Assembly (NCBI GenBank): GCA_963758555.1
Contig: CAVWVW010000003.1
Location: 124,001 to 188,000, forward strand
Length of the DNA: 64,000 nucleotides
Source of the DNA: CAIUMH01 sp963758555
Lineage (GTDB): Bacteria > Actinomycetota > Acidimicrobiia > Acidimicrobiales > RAAP-2
Direction: 5' to 3'
In this document: positions 51,434-59,879 of the stretch, in pieces
How the letters are laid out: each line of letters opens with the position of its first letter
Position numbering within the stretch: the stretch's first letter is position 1
Translations under genes and position numbers: made by a program
The notes under the pieces: generated by a model
The model's input: the letters and a program-made list of their open reading frames with translations, nothing else
Told to the model about the DNA's origin: nothing
Databases searched by the model: none

Positions 51434-52834
51434 TCAGGTCGTTCTCCTGATCACGTCGGGGCGCAGCGCCTCGAGGCTTCGAGCCTGTCGAACCCCCGCC
51501 CAGAGGCCCGCGCAGTAGCTCAGATCGTCAGCCGTCGAGAGCACGACGAATCGCACCGGGTCGAGATGGCGCTCTGAGTGAAGCCACCGGCCGAGCCCCG
51601 CCAGCACGACGATGCCGATCGACGCTCGTCGCATTCGCCTGGAAGCCAGAGCGGCGACACCCATGAGTGGCGCGTACGAGCGCAGCAGCTGACGGGCGAT
51701 CATCGGCGCCGTCGTGACCGTGTGCTCGAAGGCGATGCTGCCGGCAAGCGTCCCAGGGTTCTCGACGAGGCCCTCGAGGGTTTGCGCCAGCTCGGGGGCA
51801 CCGTTGAGGAGCAGGCCGAGACCGGCCAGCGGTCGACCGGCGACGACCAACGCCCAGCCACCGAGAAACCACGCCGAGCCGCGAAGCGGCGCCACCGCGG
51901 CCCCATGGCGATCCGCAAGCTCAGCTGCGGAGGTGCCGTAGCGAAAGCGCTGCAGCAGCCAACGTCGCCACGAAGGGCGAGCGGGATGCTCAACGGTGGC
52001 GGTGGGCTCGAAGCGGACGTCCCAGTGGGCCTCGGCGAGCCTCCAGATGGCGTCGACGTCCTCGCCGATGCTCAGCCTCTCGTCGAAGAGGTCGTCGGCG
52101 AGCGAGCGCCGGACGACCAGTGCCGCGCTCGGCACGTAGCTGAGCCGAGTGGCGGGGCGGACGAGACCTGGGCTGGCTCCCATGTCGAGGGGCGACGCAT
52201 CGAGCTCGAAGCGCTCACGCAGGCTTGCCCCGACTGGTCCCCGGAGGCGGGGAGCCACTGCGGCGACGCTTGGGTCGTCGAAGTGCCCTAGCAGGGGAGC
52301 GAAGCTGCCCCGGGGCACGCGCACGTCGGCATCGAGGAAGCAGACGAGCTCGGTGCGCGCTGCTCGGGCCCCGGCGTTGCGGGCACCCCCGGGGCCTGCC
52401 TGCCGCTCGAGCCTGATCAGCTGCGCGCCGAAGGCCCCCGCCAGCCCTCCCACCTTGAGCTGGTCGTCGCTGGCGTCGTCGACGATGATGACGCGGAACC
52501 CCGCGAGGTCGCCTAAGAGCCCTTCGAGCAGATCGACTCGATCGTGGACGGGGATCACGACGCTGAGCAGCGCCCGCGCTGCATCGTCGTCGCACAGCGC
52601 GGGCTGAGGATGGGCCAGGCCCCGCGCCACGAGACGCGCGGCAAGGAGCTCAGCGGAGCGAGAGCCGCCCGTCTCGCCCGCCTCTAAGAGGTCAAGGGCT
52701 CTCGAACCAGCAAGCGAGACACGGAGCAGCCGAAGGGGCGTCCCCCCGAGCACCACGTCGTCCGCGACACGTCGATAGGTCGGATCGAGTCTTACGCGAC
52801 CCTTGACCCGTTCCCTCGTGGGCGCGACGTCCAT
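51434..52834 (-). CDS. mftF: Mycofactocin glycosyltransferase MftF
   Basis: Membrane-associated family 2 glycosyltransferase that adds glucose units to (pre)mycofactocin. 466 residues. The N-terminal part (VRLDPTYRRVADDVVLGGTPLRLLRVS) is MftF-type, followed by the GT2 core (LLSVVIPVHDRVDLLEGLL, VIIVDDASDD, GGARNAGA, FLDADVRVP, a GEDVD late motif) and a hydrophobic C-terminal region. ATG 52834 is preferred; the open frame upstream has no conserved content. It is divergent from mftA, so the locus has two transcripts. Confidence 0.88.
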   Translation of the reverse strand: MDVAPTRERVKGRVRLDPTYRRVADDVVLGGTPLRLLRVSLAGSRALDLLEAGETGGSRSAELLAARLVARGLAHPQPALCDDDAARALLSVVIPVHDRVDLLEGLLGDLAGFRVIIVDDASDDQLKVGGLAGAFGAQLIRLERQAGPGGARNAGARAARTELVCFLDADVRVPRGSFAPLLGHFDDPSVAAVAPRLRGPVGASLRERFELDASPLDMGASPGLVRPATRLSYVPSAALVVRRSLADDLFDERLSIGEDVDAIWRLAEAHWDVRFEPTATVEHPARPSWRRWLLQRFRYGTSAAELADRHGAAVAPLRGSAWFLGGWALVVAGRPLAGLGLLLNGAPELAQTLEGLVENPGTLAGSIAFEHTVTTAPMIARQLLRSYAPLMGVAALASRRMRRASIGIVVLAGLGRWLHSERHLDPVRFVVLSTADDLSYCAGLWAGVRQARSLEALRPDVIRRTT

Positions 52835-52952
52835 CGAGGCATCATGACAAACCCACGGGCACTCCACGTCGCCCTGGCACCAGACTCGCAGGAGGGCCGG
52901 AGACATGCCAAGGTGGGGGGAGTCGTTCGACGAGACACAGAGGAGTGCTTCG

Positions 52953-53066
52953 ATGAGTGAGCAGACCAGGGCGTTGGAGACGACCGAGACCGATGAGGAG
53001 GCTGTCGTCGTCGACGATCTGCTCGTCGAAGAGGTCTCGATCGACGGGATGTGCGGGGTCTACTAG
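52953..53066 (+). CDS. mftA: Mycofactocin precursor peptide MftA
   Basis: A 37-residue peptide: acidic leader followed by the hallmark C terminus IDGMCGVY (residues 30-37). MftC oxidatively decarboxylates the last tyrosine and crosslinks it to valine; MftE then releases the Val-Tyr-derived core. An AGAGGAG site lies about 8 bases before the ATG. mftB follows after four bases. The exact match to the family C terminus, with mftB and mftC downstream, makes the call secure despite the size. Confidence 0.95.
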   Translation: MSEQTRALETTETDEEAVVVDDLLVEEVSIDGMCGVY

Positions 53067-53070
53067 GTCC

Positions 53071-53361
53071 GTGACCGACGAAGCTGAGAGTGGGGCCAGG
53101 TCGTTCGACGCCCAACGCCCGTGGAAGCTCGACCCCCAAGTCGCGCTCCGAGATGAGGCGTTCGGCGCCCTCGCCTACCACTACGGCACCCGTCGGTTGG
53201 TGTTCTTGAAGTCACGACACCTCGTCGACGTCGTCAGAGGCCTTGACAGCGCCTCGACCGCTTCCGCAGCCATCGCTGCGGTGGTCGACCCGAGCGAGGT
53301 GACCACCTATGAGGCGGCGCTGTCCCGTCTCGCAGCCTCGGAGATCATCCATGCCGCCTGA
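53071..53361 (+). CDS. mftB: Mycofactocin chaperone MftB
   Basis: PqqD-like peptide-binding protein that presents MftA to MftC. 96 residues. The family pattern is clear: RPWKLDPQVALRDEAFGALAYHYGTRRLVFLKS, where the beta strands bind the leader peptide (quoted in full only to mark the block at about residues 16-48). GTG start 4 bases after mftA. The last 11 bases overlap mftC, so translation is coupled. Confidence 0.93.
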   Translation: MTDEAESGARSFDAQRPWKLDPQVALRDEAFGALAYHYGTRRLVFLKSRHLVDVVRGLDSASTASAAIAAVVDPSEVTTYEAALSRLAASEIIHAA

Positions 53362-54475
53362 AGCCCTTGCCCTCCGTGACCGCTTCAAGCGCGGTCTCGA
53401 CGCACCCATCTGCCTGACGTGGGAGCTGACCTACGCCTGCAACCTGGCGTGCATCCACTGCCTCTCGAGCTCGGGGCGACGCGACCCGAGAGAGCTCACC
53501 ACGGCGGAGGCTCTCGGGGTCGTCGATGAGATGGCGGCGATGCAGATCTTCTACGTGAACATCGGCGGGGGCGAACCGCTCATCCGCTCGGACTTCTTCG
53601 AGATCGTCGACCATGCGGTCGAGAGCGGCGTCGGGGTGAAGTTCTCGACCAACGGCATCCGGCTCGATCAGGCAAAGGCCGAGCGGCTGGCCGCGAGCGA
53701 CTACATCGACGTCCAGATCTCGATCGATGGGGCAGACGCGGCGACCAATGACGCGGTGCGTGGTGAAGGCTCCTTTGACGGTGCGCTTCGGGCCATGGAG
53801 AACCTGGCGACGGCAAACTTCGGCGAGTTCAAGATCTCGGTGGTCATGACCCGCCAGAACATCCCGCAGATCGAGCAGTTCCAGGCGCTCGCCGATCGGT
53901 TTGGTGCGCAGCTCCGGCTCACGCGGCTTCGCCCAGCAGGCCGCGGAGCGGACACCTGGGATCAGCTCCACCCGACAGCCGAGCAGCAAAAGACGCTCTA
54001 CCGTTGGCTCCTCGAGCACCCGAACGTGCTCACCGGAGACTCCTTCTTCCACCTCTCGGCGCTCGGCGACTCGCTCGACGGTCTGAACCTGTGTGGCGCG
54101 GGACGAGTCGTGTGCCTGATCGACCCTGTCGGCGACGTCTACGCCTGTCCCTTCGTCATCCACGAGGACTTCCTGGCTGGCAACGTGCGCGAGGCTGGCG
54201 GCTTCGCCCACATCTGGCGTGAGTCCGACCTCTTCGTGGGCTTGCGAGAGCCCGAGAGTGCGGGTGCCTGCGCCTCGTGCGGGTCGTACGACGCCTGCCA
54301 AGGTGGTTGCATGGCGGCCAAGTTCTTCACCGGCCTCCCCCTCGATGGTCCTGATCCCGAGTGCGTGCTCGGCCACGGGGAGGCGGCGCTCAACGCCGTG
54401 TCGGTGGCACTTCGGCCGATGCCCAGCGTGGATCACTCGGCTCGAACGCCGGTCTCCCTGTCCTCACGAGGCTGA
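53351..54475 (+). CDS. mftC: Mycofactocin radical SAM maturase MftC
   Basis: Radical SAM/SPASM enzyme acting on the MftA C terminus. 374 residues. The radical SAM cluster motif is C-x3-C-x2-C at Cys30, Cys34 and Cys37 (YACNLACIHC). GGGEPL binds SAM, and the SPASM region carries the auxiliary-cluster cysteines (LCGAGRVVCLIDPVGDVYACPF; CASCGSYDACQGGC; a final PEC). The ATG at 53351 is chosen because it overlaps mftB and fits the family start. mftE follows after two bases. Confidence 0.95.
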   Translation: MPPEALALRDRFKRGLDAPICLTWELTYACNLACIHCLSSSGRRDPRELTTAEALGVVDEMAAMQIFYVNIGGGEPLIRSDFFEIVDHAVESGVGVKFSTNGIRLDQAKAERLAASDYIDVQISIDGADAATNDAVRGEGSFDGALRAMENLATANFGEFKISVVMTRQNIPQIEQFQALADRFGAQLRLTRLRPAGRGADTWDQLHPTAEQQKTLYRWLLEHPNVLTGDSFFHLSALGDSLDGLNLCGAGRVVCLIDPVGDVYACPFVIHEDFLAGNVREAGGFAHIWRESDLFVGLREPESAGACASCGSYDACQGGCMAAKFFTGLPLDGPDPECVLGHGEAALNAVSVALRPMPSVDHSARTPVSLSSRG

Positions 54476-54477
54476 GC

Positions 54478-55170
54478 ATGGTCCGCACCGACCAGGTGCT
54501 GGCGGATCGCAGCTGGACCGACCTCGCAGCGAGCGAGCCACCTGTGGTGCTCCTGCCGCTCGGCTCGACCGAGCAGCACGGGCCGCATCTGCCCCTCTCG
54601 ACCGATGCTCTGATCGCCGTCACGCTCGCCGAGGGCATGGCGGCTCGTCGCGGCGATCTGCTCGTGGCCCCGTGCCTCGCCTTCGGGGCGAGCGGCGAGC
54701 ACCAGGGGTTTCCTGGTGTGCTCTCGCTCGGCACCGAGGTGCTCGCCCTCGCGCTCATCGAGCTCGCCCGTTCGGCGCGCAGCTGGTCGAAGGGTCTCTG
54801 CTTCGTGCTGGCTCACGGTGGCAACGCCACGGCGGTGGCCCAGGCCGTCAAGGTGATCGAAGCAGAAGGCGACACCGTCTGCGTGGTCACGGCCTCCTCG
54901 CCCGGCGCTGACGCTCACGCGGGGCGAGCGGAGACCTCGGTGCTCTTGGCGGTGGCTCCGGCAATGGTGCGACAGACTGAGATGGTGGCGGGGGAGACGA
55001 GGGGACTGGGCGAGATCATCGACGAGCTCACGGCCGGGGGTGTCCGAGCAGTGAGTCCGAACGGGGTGCTGGGAGATCCCACGGGTTCGACCTCCAGCGA
55101 GGGCCACGAGCGCGTGGCCGCCATGGTCACCTCGGCGCTCGGCGTCCTCGAAGGGACGTATCCCCAGTGA
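54478..55170 (+). CDS. mftE: Mycofactocin peptidase MftE (creatininase family)
   Basis: Metal-dependent amidohydrolase that cleaves modified MftA to free the two-residue core. 230 residues. Creatininase-type metal motifs: LPLGSTEQHGPHLPLSTDA, FGASGEHQGFPG and LAHGGNATAV, with ADAHAGRAETS near the C-terminal half. ATG 54478 follows the mftC stop directly; the stop overlaps the SDR start (GTGA). Confidence 0.92.
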   Translation: MVRTDQVLADRSWTDLAASEPPVVLLPLGSTEQHGPHLPLSTDALIAVTLAEGMAARRGDLLVAPCLAFGASGEHQGFPGVLSLGTEVLALALIELARSARSWSKGLCFVLAHGGNATAVAQAVKVIEAEGDTVCVVTASSPGADAHAGRAETSVLLAVAPAMVRQTEMVAGETRGLGEIIDELTAGGVRAVSPNGVLGDPTGSTSSEGHERVAAMVTSALGVLEGTYPQ

Positions 55171-55949
55171 GCCGCACGGCGATCGTGACGGGCGCGGCGC
55201 GAGGCATCGGTGCGGCCACCGTCGACGCCTTGGTGGCCCAAGGTGTGAACGTCGTGGCGGTCGACGTCTGTCGTGATGTGCCGGGGGTCGCGTATCGATT
55301 GGGCACACAAGCCGAGCTCGATCACGTCGTCGATCGTCATGGAGAGCGGGCGCTCGGCCTCGTCGGCGACGTTCGTCGCCCCTCGGACATGGAGCTTGCG
55401 GTCGAGACGGCGGTCGAGCACTTCGGGAGCCTCGACGTCGTCGTGGCGGCGGCGGGGGTCATCGCCGGTGGCGTACCGCTCTGGGAGATGCCCGACGAGG
55501 CCGCAGACGCCGTGTTCGACGTCTGCTACCACGGAGCGAGGAACCTCTTCGTCGCTGCCATCCCCCAGGTGCTCGCTTCATCCGAGTCCGACGGTCGTCT
55601 CGTGGCGGTCTCGTCGACGGCAGGGACGCAAGGCTTCTTCCACCTCGCTGACTACGTCGCTGCCAAGCACGCCGTCTTGGGTCTGGTGCGAGGTCTCGCT
55701 CAGGATCTGGGCAGGAAGCACGTGACGGTCAACGCGGTCTGCCCGGGATCGACGGACACGGCGATCTTGGCTGCGTCCGCGGCGCTCTACGACCTCGACG
55801 ACCCTGCGAGCTTCGCTGCCCAGCAGCCCATCGGGCGGCTGATCAAGCCCGAGGAGGTCGCGGCCGCCATCTGCTTCTTGGCCTCGCCGATGGCAAGTGC
55901 CATCACGGGCGTGGCGTTCCCTGTCGACGGGGGCATGTCGATCGCCTAA
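55167..55949 (+). CDS. Mycofactocin-associated short-chain dehydrogenase
   Basis: SDR oxidoreductase at the end of the mft operon. 260 residues. TGAARGIGAAT is the nucleotide-binding motif, VAAAGVIAGG the NAG-like region and YVAAK the catalytic pair, with an SSTAG serine. SDRs encoded with mft genes are thought to hold nicotinamide tightly and use mycofactocin as electron acceptor; this member probably works that way. Its alcohol substrate is unknown. No mftD or mftR gene is seen around it. Confidence 0.88.
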   Translation: MSRTAIVTGAARGIGAATVDALVAQGVNVVAVDVCRDVPGVAYRLGTQAELDHVVDRHGERALGLVGDVRRPSDMELAVETAVEHFGSLDVVVAAAGVIAGGVPLWEMPDEAADAVFDVCYHGARNLFVAAIPQVLASSESDGRLVAVSSTAGTQGFFHLADYVAAKHAVLGLVRGLAQDLGRKHVTVNAVCPGSTDTAILAASAALYDLDDPASFAAQQPIGRLIKPEEVAAAICFLASPMASAITGVAFPVDGGMSIA

Positions 55950-55953
55950 GGGC

Positions 55954-55967
55954 CGCTCTGAGGAGCG
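55954..55967 (+). terminator. Short hairpin after the mft operon
   Basis: CGCTC (55954-55958), TGAG loop, GAGCG (55963-55967), starting 4 bases after the SDR stop. Confidence 0.4.
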
Positions 55968-55982
55968 ACCGGCTGCGAGGCC

Positions 55983-56558
55983 CTACTGACCGGAGGAGCC
56001 GGGTACCAAGGTCGTGACGCTCAGCCCCGGGCAGCTCGGCAAGGTGGTGGCGAGGTGAACCGAGACCGTGGTGTTCGGTGGTGTCACGACGAGGCCCGCC
56101 AGGTTCGGGCACGAGGTGGCGGTGCCGGTCGGGACGTCCACACCGCTCACCAGCGAGGAGGCTGCGGCACCAGGAGCCAGCGTGATCGTGTGCCCCGAGG
56201 GACCCTGTCGAGCGGCCTGGATGATCTGGGTGCCGGCGGCGTTGGTGCCGGCCACGCCAGGGAAGCCCCCGGTGACGCAGCTTGCGCTGGAGGTGTTCTT
56301 GAGCACCAGCGGGGCGATGATGTGACCCGCAGCGCCGCTGCCCTGGCCCAGCGAGATGGCGAGGTTGGTCGAGGAGCACTGTGGTGTCCCCGAAGGAGCC
56401 GTGGTCGTCGTCGTGGTGCTGGCGCGAGAGGTGGTGGTCGTCGTGGTGCTGGCGTGGGAGGTGGTCGTCGTGGTCGCGTTGGAGCTGGCGTTCGAGCTGC
56501 ACGAGGCAGCGAGGAGTGCCACAGGGATGATGGCGAGTGAGAGCAAGCGACGGTCCAT
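55983..56558 (-). CDS. Lipoprotein with Thr-rich linker and DUF4232-like domain
   Basis: 191 residues. Signal peptide with lipobox LLAASC (lipidated Cys20), then a low-complexity linker of repeated Ser-His/Arg-Ala-Ser and Thr runs (about 28-52), then a DUF4232-like extracellular domain with cysteines (QCSS, ASCVTGGFPG, TSCPNL, PSCPGL) that may form disulfides. Function unknown. A TAGGCT box ends 6 bases before the ATG, implying a leaderless mRNA. The linker is encoded by a near-perfect DNA repeat at about 56400-56475. Confidence 0.75.
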   Translation of the reverse strand: MDRRLLSLAIIPVALLAASCSSNASSNATTTTTSHASTTTTTTSRASTTTTTTAPSGTPQCSSTNLAISLGQGSGAAGHIIAPLVLKNTSSASCVTGGFPGVAGTNAAGTQIIQAARQGPSGHTITLAPGAAASSLVSGVDVPTGTATSCPNLAGLVVTPPNTTVSVHLATTLPSCPGLSVTTLVPGSSGQ

Positions 56559-56564
56559 GGCGCA

Positions 56565-56570
56565 AGCCTA
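56565..56570 (-). promoter_or_regulatory. -10 box for the lipoprotein gene (leaderless)
   Basis: TAGGCT on the minus strand, 6 bases before the ATG at 56558. Confidence 0.45.
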
Positions 56571-56670
56571 AGGGGAGGTTCGGTCGCCACAGGGGATGGC
56601 GACTCGAGCAGAAGTGCGCGGGCGGACCCATGCTCGGGGTCATCTCCCGAGGTGCTGCGGTGCCCGTTGG

Positions 56671-58146
56671 CTAGGTCGTCGAGTCGAGCTCGAGCGAGCT
56701 CTGGGCCTCGTCGGTCTGGTGCGAAGCGGGCTTGGTCCCTTGCGGGACCATGGTGGCTGCCGCGTCGGTGTCAACGATGGTCAGCGCCATGAAGGACCCC
56801 AAGAGGGCGACGACTGCCCCGACCAAGAAGGCCGCGTGGTAGGCAGCCACGTTGGGCTCGACGTGACCAGCCACCGTGTGCGTCGTGCCGACGGCGGCGA
56901 GCACCGTGGCGGCGAGCGCCACGCCCACCGCGCCTCCGAGCTGGCGTCCACTGTTGAACAGCGACGAGGCGGAGCCGGTGTCAGGGCCGGAGATCGTGGC
57001 GAACGACGCAGCCTGGGTGGACATCATCACGTGGCCCATCCCGACTCCCATGGCGAAGACCAAGAGCCGCATCCACCACAGGTCCGTCTCGAGCCCGATG
57101 AGCGACATCAGCGCCACGCAGATCGCGACCCAGACCAAGCCACCTGAGATCAGCCGGCGAGGACCGACCCGCCGATAGAGGAGGCGGCTGGCCAGCTGGG
57201 AGCCGACCATGACGCCGATGGCTTCAGGGAAGGTGTTGAGTCCTGACTGGAGGGCGGAGAGCCCGAGGGCGATCTGAAAGAACAGCGGAGCGACGAACAG
57301 CACGCCGAGCAAGGCGGCGAACGCCAAGGAGATCACCACCGAGGTGGAGCGGAAGAGTCGGTTGCCGAACAGGCGGAGGTGGAGGAGCGGGGCATCGGTG
57401 CGCAGCTCGACCCACACCATCGCAGAGAGCAGGATCACCCCGGCGGCGATGCTGCTCACGATCTGCGTGCTGCCCCAGCCGCGGTTCGGTCCTTCGGTGA
57501 TGCCGAACATCACGAGTGCGAAGCCGAGGCCCGAGAGCACGAAGCCGGGAAGGTCGAAGCGCCCGGGGTGTGCCTCGCGCGACTCTGCCAGGAAGAGCAA
57601 GCCGAACGTGAACGCCACCACCCCGATGGGCAGGTTCACGAAGAACACCCATCGCCACGAGAAGTTGGTGACCAGCAGCCCGCCCAGGACGGGTCCCAGC
57701 GCGGGGGCCAAGGCTGTCGGCAAGATCAGGATCGATGACGCCCGCACTCGCTCCTCGGGGGGAAAGGTCCGGAAGAGCAAGGCCATGCCGACCGGCGTCA
57801 GCATGCCGCCGCCAACGCCTTGGAGCACACGGAACAAGACCAGCTCGGAGAGGCTGTCCGCCAGGCCACAGAGGACGGAAGCAGTCGTGAAGATCGCGAT
57901 GGCGAGCAGCAGGATCCGCTTCGACCCGAAGCGGTCACCGATCCAACCGGCCGCCGGGATGAACACGGCCAGGCTGACGAGGTACCCGACAGCGACGGAG
58001 TCGAGGGCTGCCTCGGTCACGTGGAACTGCTGTCCGATGGAGGGCAGCGCCACGTTGACGATGGTGATGTCCATGATGTTCATGAACATGGCGGCGACGA
58101 AGACCACGCTGACGGTGACCTTCGGGTTGATGCGAGAGCTGAACAT
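56671..58146 (-). CDS. MFS drug exporter, DHA2 (EmrB/QacA) family
   Basis: 491 residues with about 14 membrane spans. NIMDITIVNVALPSIG in the first span is the DHA2 signature, WIGDRFGSKRIL is motif A in the loop after span 2, and a motif C-like segment (LPTALAPALGPVLGGLL) lies in span 5. The hydrophilic C-terminal tail is Ser/Glu-rich. It exports small hydrophobic compounds by proton antiport; the substrate is unknown and no regulator is adjacent. Confidence 0.9.
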   Translation of the reverse strand: MFSSRINPKVTVSVVFVAAMFMNIMDITIVNVALPSIGQQFHVTEAALDSVAVGYLVSLAVFIPAAGWIGDRFGSKRILLLAIAIFTTASVLCGLADSLSELVLFRVLQGVGGGMLTPVGMALLFRTFPPEERVRASSILILPTALAPALGPVLGGLLVTNFSWRWVFFVNLPIGVVAFTFGLLFLAESREAHPGRFDLPGFVLSGLGFALVMFGITEGPNRGWGSTQIVSSIAAGVILLSAMVWVELRTDAPLLHLRLFGNRLFRSTSVVISLAFAALLGVLFVAPLFFQIALGLSALQSGLNTFPEAIGVMVGSQLASRLLYRRVGPRRLISGGLVWVAICVALMSLIGLETDLWWMRLLVFAMGVGMGHVMMSTQAASFATISGPDTGSASSLFNSGRQLGGAVGVALAATVLAAVGTTHTVAGHVEPNVAAYHAAFLVGAVVALLGSFMALTIVDTDAAATMVPQGTKPASHQTDEAQSSLELDSTT

Positions 58147-58397
58147 GGATGGCGTTCCGGATGGATCTCGGAGGGAAGGGACCCTGGGGCAGACAGCAAG
58201 CGGAGGTCACTTCACTTGAAGCGGCGTTCCTCGTTCCAACCTAGGTGCTCGTCTCTCCGATGCTGTCAGCGCCTGTTCGGACTCGGAGGTCTTGACGAGA
58301 CGAGGGTGCGGTCGCCCGTCGATGGGTTGGATCGGCTCCGTCGTGGTGCACCCAGCTCGCAACGAGGCCACCATGGTGTCGCTCGCCGCACGCTCGT

Positions 58398-58472
58398 TGG
58401 TGCCCCTGGCAGGACTCGAACCTGCGCTCCCGGCTCCGGAGGCCGGTGCTCTATCCACTGAGCTACAGAGGC
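58398..58472 (-). tRNA. tRNA-Arg (anticodon CCG)
   Basis: The minus strand folds into a full cloverleaf: acceptor GCCTCTG/CAGGGGC, D arm GCTC/GAGC, anticodon stem CCGGC/GCCGG with loop CTCCGGA (anticodon CCG, complement of 58437-58439) and T arm GCAGG-TTCGAGT-CCTGC. Discriminator A, then an encoded CCA (complement of 58398-58400). It reads CGG codons. Confidence 0.95.
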
Positions 58473-58529
58473 GTAGCCGTTCAAGCGTAGTCGTACCCCT
58501 CTTCGACGCTTGCTGATCGAGGACAGCCC

Positions 58530-58535
58530 TACGCT
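58530..58535 (+). promoter_or_regulatory. -10 box for lysA (leaderless)
   Basis: TACGCT with 8 bases to the ATG at 58544. Confidence 0.45.
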
Positions 58536-58543
58536 TGTGTTCC

Positions 58544-59839
58544 ATGTCGCAGAGCTCGCCGATCGAACCCACCGCGCCTGTCGCGCCGTCCTTGCTCCCG
58601 ATGACCTCGACGATCCTGGCCAACGGCCACCTGGCCGTTGGCGGCTGTGACGTGGTCTCTCTTGCCCTTGAGCACGGGACACCGGTCTTCATCTACGACG
58701 AGGCGCACCTGCGGGCTCGGTGCCAAGAGGCCGTCGAGGCCTTCGGCGACGGCGTGGCCTACGCCACCAAGGCCTTCTTGTGCACGGCGATGGCCAAGCT
58801 GGCCTTAGAAGAGGGGCTGTGCCTCGACGTGGCCACTGGCGGCGAGCTCGACGTCGCACTGCGAGCCGGGGCCAGCGGCGAGCGGATCGTGCTGCACGGC
58901 AACAACAAGTCCGACGACGAGCTCGCACGAGCCATCGACGTCGGTGTTCGCCGGATCGTCGTGGACTCCGACGACGAGATCACGAGGCTGTCCTCGCTGG
59001 CCCACGCCGGCCCCATCAACGTGATGCTGCGGGTGACCCCTGGGGTCGAGGCGCACACCCATGAGTTCGTCCGCACCGGACAGGAGGACTCGAAGTTCGG
59101 CCTGTCGATCGCCTCAGGCGCCGCCACCCGCGCGATCGAGCGGATGGCGGGCCTTGCTGGCATCGAGCTGGTGGGGATCCACGCTCACATCGGCAGCCAA
59201 GTCTTCGACGTGTCCTCGTTCGCCAAGGCCGCGGAGATCCTCGCGGGCTTCTTCGTGCCCTTGGATCTTGAAGAGCTCTGCGTCGGCGGAGGCCTTGGGG
59301 TGGCGTACGTGGCAGGCGAAGCTGCGCCGTCCATCACCGAGTGGGCCGACGCGGTGTTGGTGGCGCTGCGGGCTGCGGGCGTGCCCGACGAGGTGAGGGT
59401 GACGGCCGAGCCAGGTCGTTCGATCGCGGCGCAAGCGGCGGTGACGCTCTATCGCATCGGGACCATCAAGGCGCTCGAGGGCATCCGGACCTACGTGGCG
59501 GTCGACGGAGGGATGAGCGACAACCCTCGCCCCGTGCTCTACGGCTCAGGCTATGAGGCCTTCGACCCCGCACGCGTCGCAGCGAGGCGGCCCCAAGCGG
59601 TCCGGATCGTGGGCAAGCACTGTGAGTCGGGTGACGTGATCGTCCCTGACGCACGCCTGCCCGACGGCTTCGGGGTCGGCGACCTCATCGCCACGCCGGT
59701 GACCGGCGCGTATGGCTACTCGATGGCCTCGACCTACAACAAGGTACCGAGGCCTCCTGTGCTGTTCGTCAACGACGGCGACGCCCACCTGGTCATCCGG
59801 CGGGAGCGCTTCGAGGACCTGAGCGCGCTCGACGTCTGA
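58544..59839 (+). CDS. lysA: Diaminopimelate decarboxylase
   Basis: PLP enzyme making L-lysine from meso-diaminopimelate. 431 residues. The PLP lysine is Lys76 in VAYATKAFLC; IHAHIGSQ, the glycine-rich GGGLG loop and the CESGDVI substrate motif are present. Leaderless ATG at 58544 behind TACGCT. hom and thrC follow, so this is an aspartate-family amino acid cluster; hom has its own promoter. Confidence 0.95.
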   Translation: MSQSSPIEPTAPVAPSLLPMTSTILANGHLAVGGCDVVSLALEHGTPVFIYDEAHLRARCQEAVEAFGDGVAYATKAFLCTAMAKLALEEGLCLDVATGGELDVALRAGASGERIVLHGNNKSDDELARAIDVGVRRIVVDSDDEITRLSSLAHAGPINVMLRVTPGVEAHTHEFVRTGQEDSKFGLSIASGAATRAIERMAGLAGIELVGIHAHIGSQVFDVSSFAKAAEILAGFFVPLDLEELCVGGGLGVAYVAGEAAPSITEWADAVLVALRAAGVPDEVRVTAEPGRSIAAQAAVTLYRIGTIKALEGIRTYVAVDGGMSDNPRPVLYGSGYEAFDPARVAARRPQAVRIVGKHCESGDVIVPDARLPDGFGVGDLIATPVTGAYGYSMASTYNKVPRPPVLFVNDGDAHLVIRRERFEDLSALDV

Positions 59840-59867
59840 GCCGCCGGGCCCTCAGGGCTCCTCGGAG

Positions 59868-59873
59868 TAGCGT
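59868..59873 (+). promoter_or_regulatory. -10 box for hom (leaderless)
   Basis: TAGCGT with 6 bases to the GTG at 59880. Confidence 0.5.
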
Positions 59874-59879
59874 TGTTCT

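Noticed and set aside
51344..51500. TTCGACAGG and GAGCCTGTCGAA-like sequences in and after the mftF/aldehyde dehydrogenase gap
   Set aside because: Only two partial copies are present, with no array, transposase or target-site duplication, so there is no support for a mobile element.
56400..56475. Short tandem DNA repeats that resemble a small repeat array
   Set aside because: They encode the Ser/Ala/Thr linker of the lipoprotein and lack uniform repeats and spacers, so this is not CRISPR.
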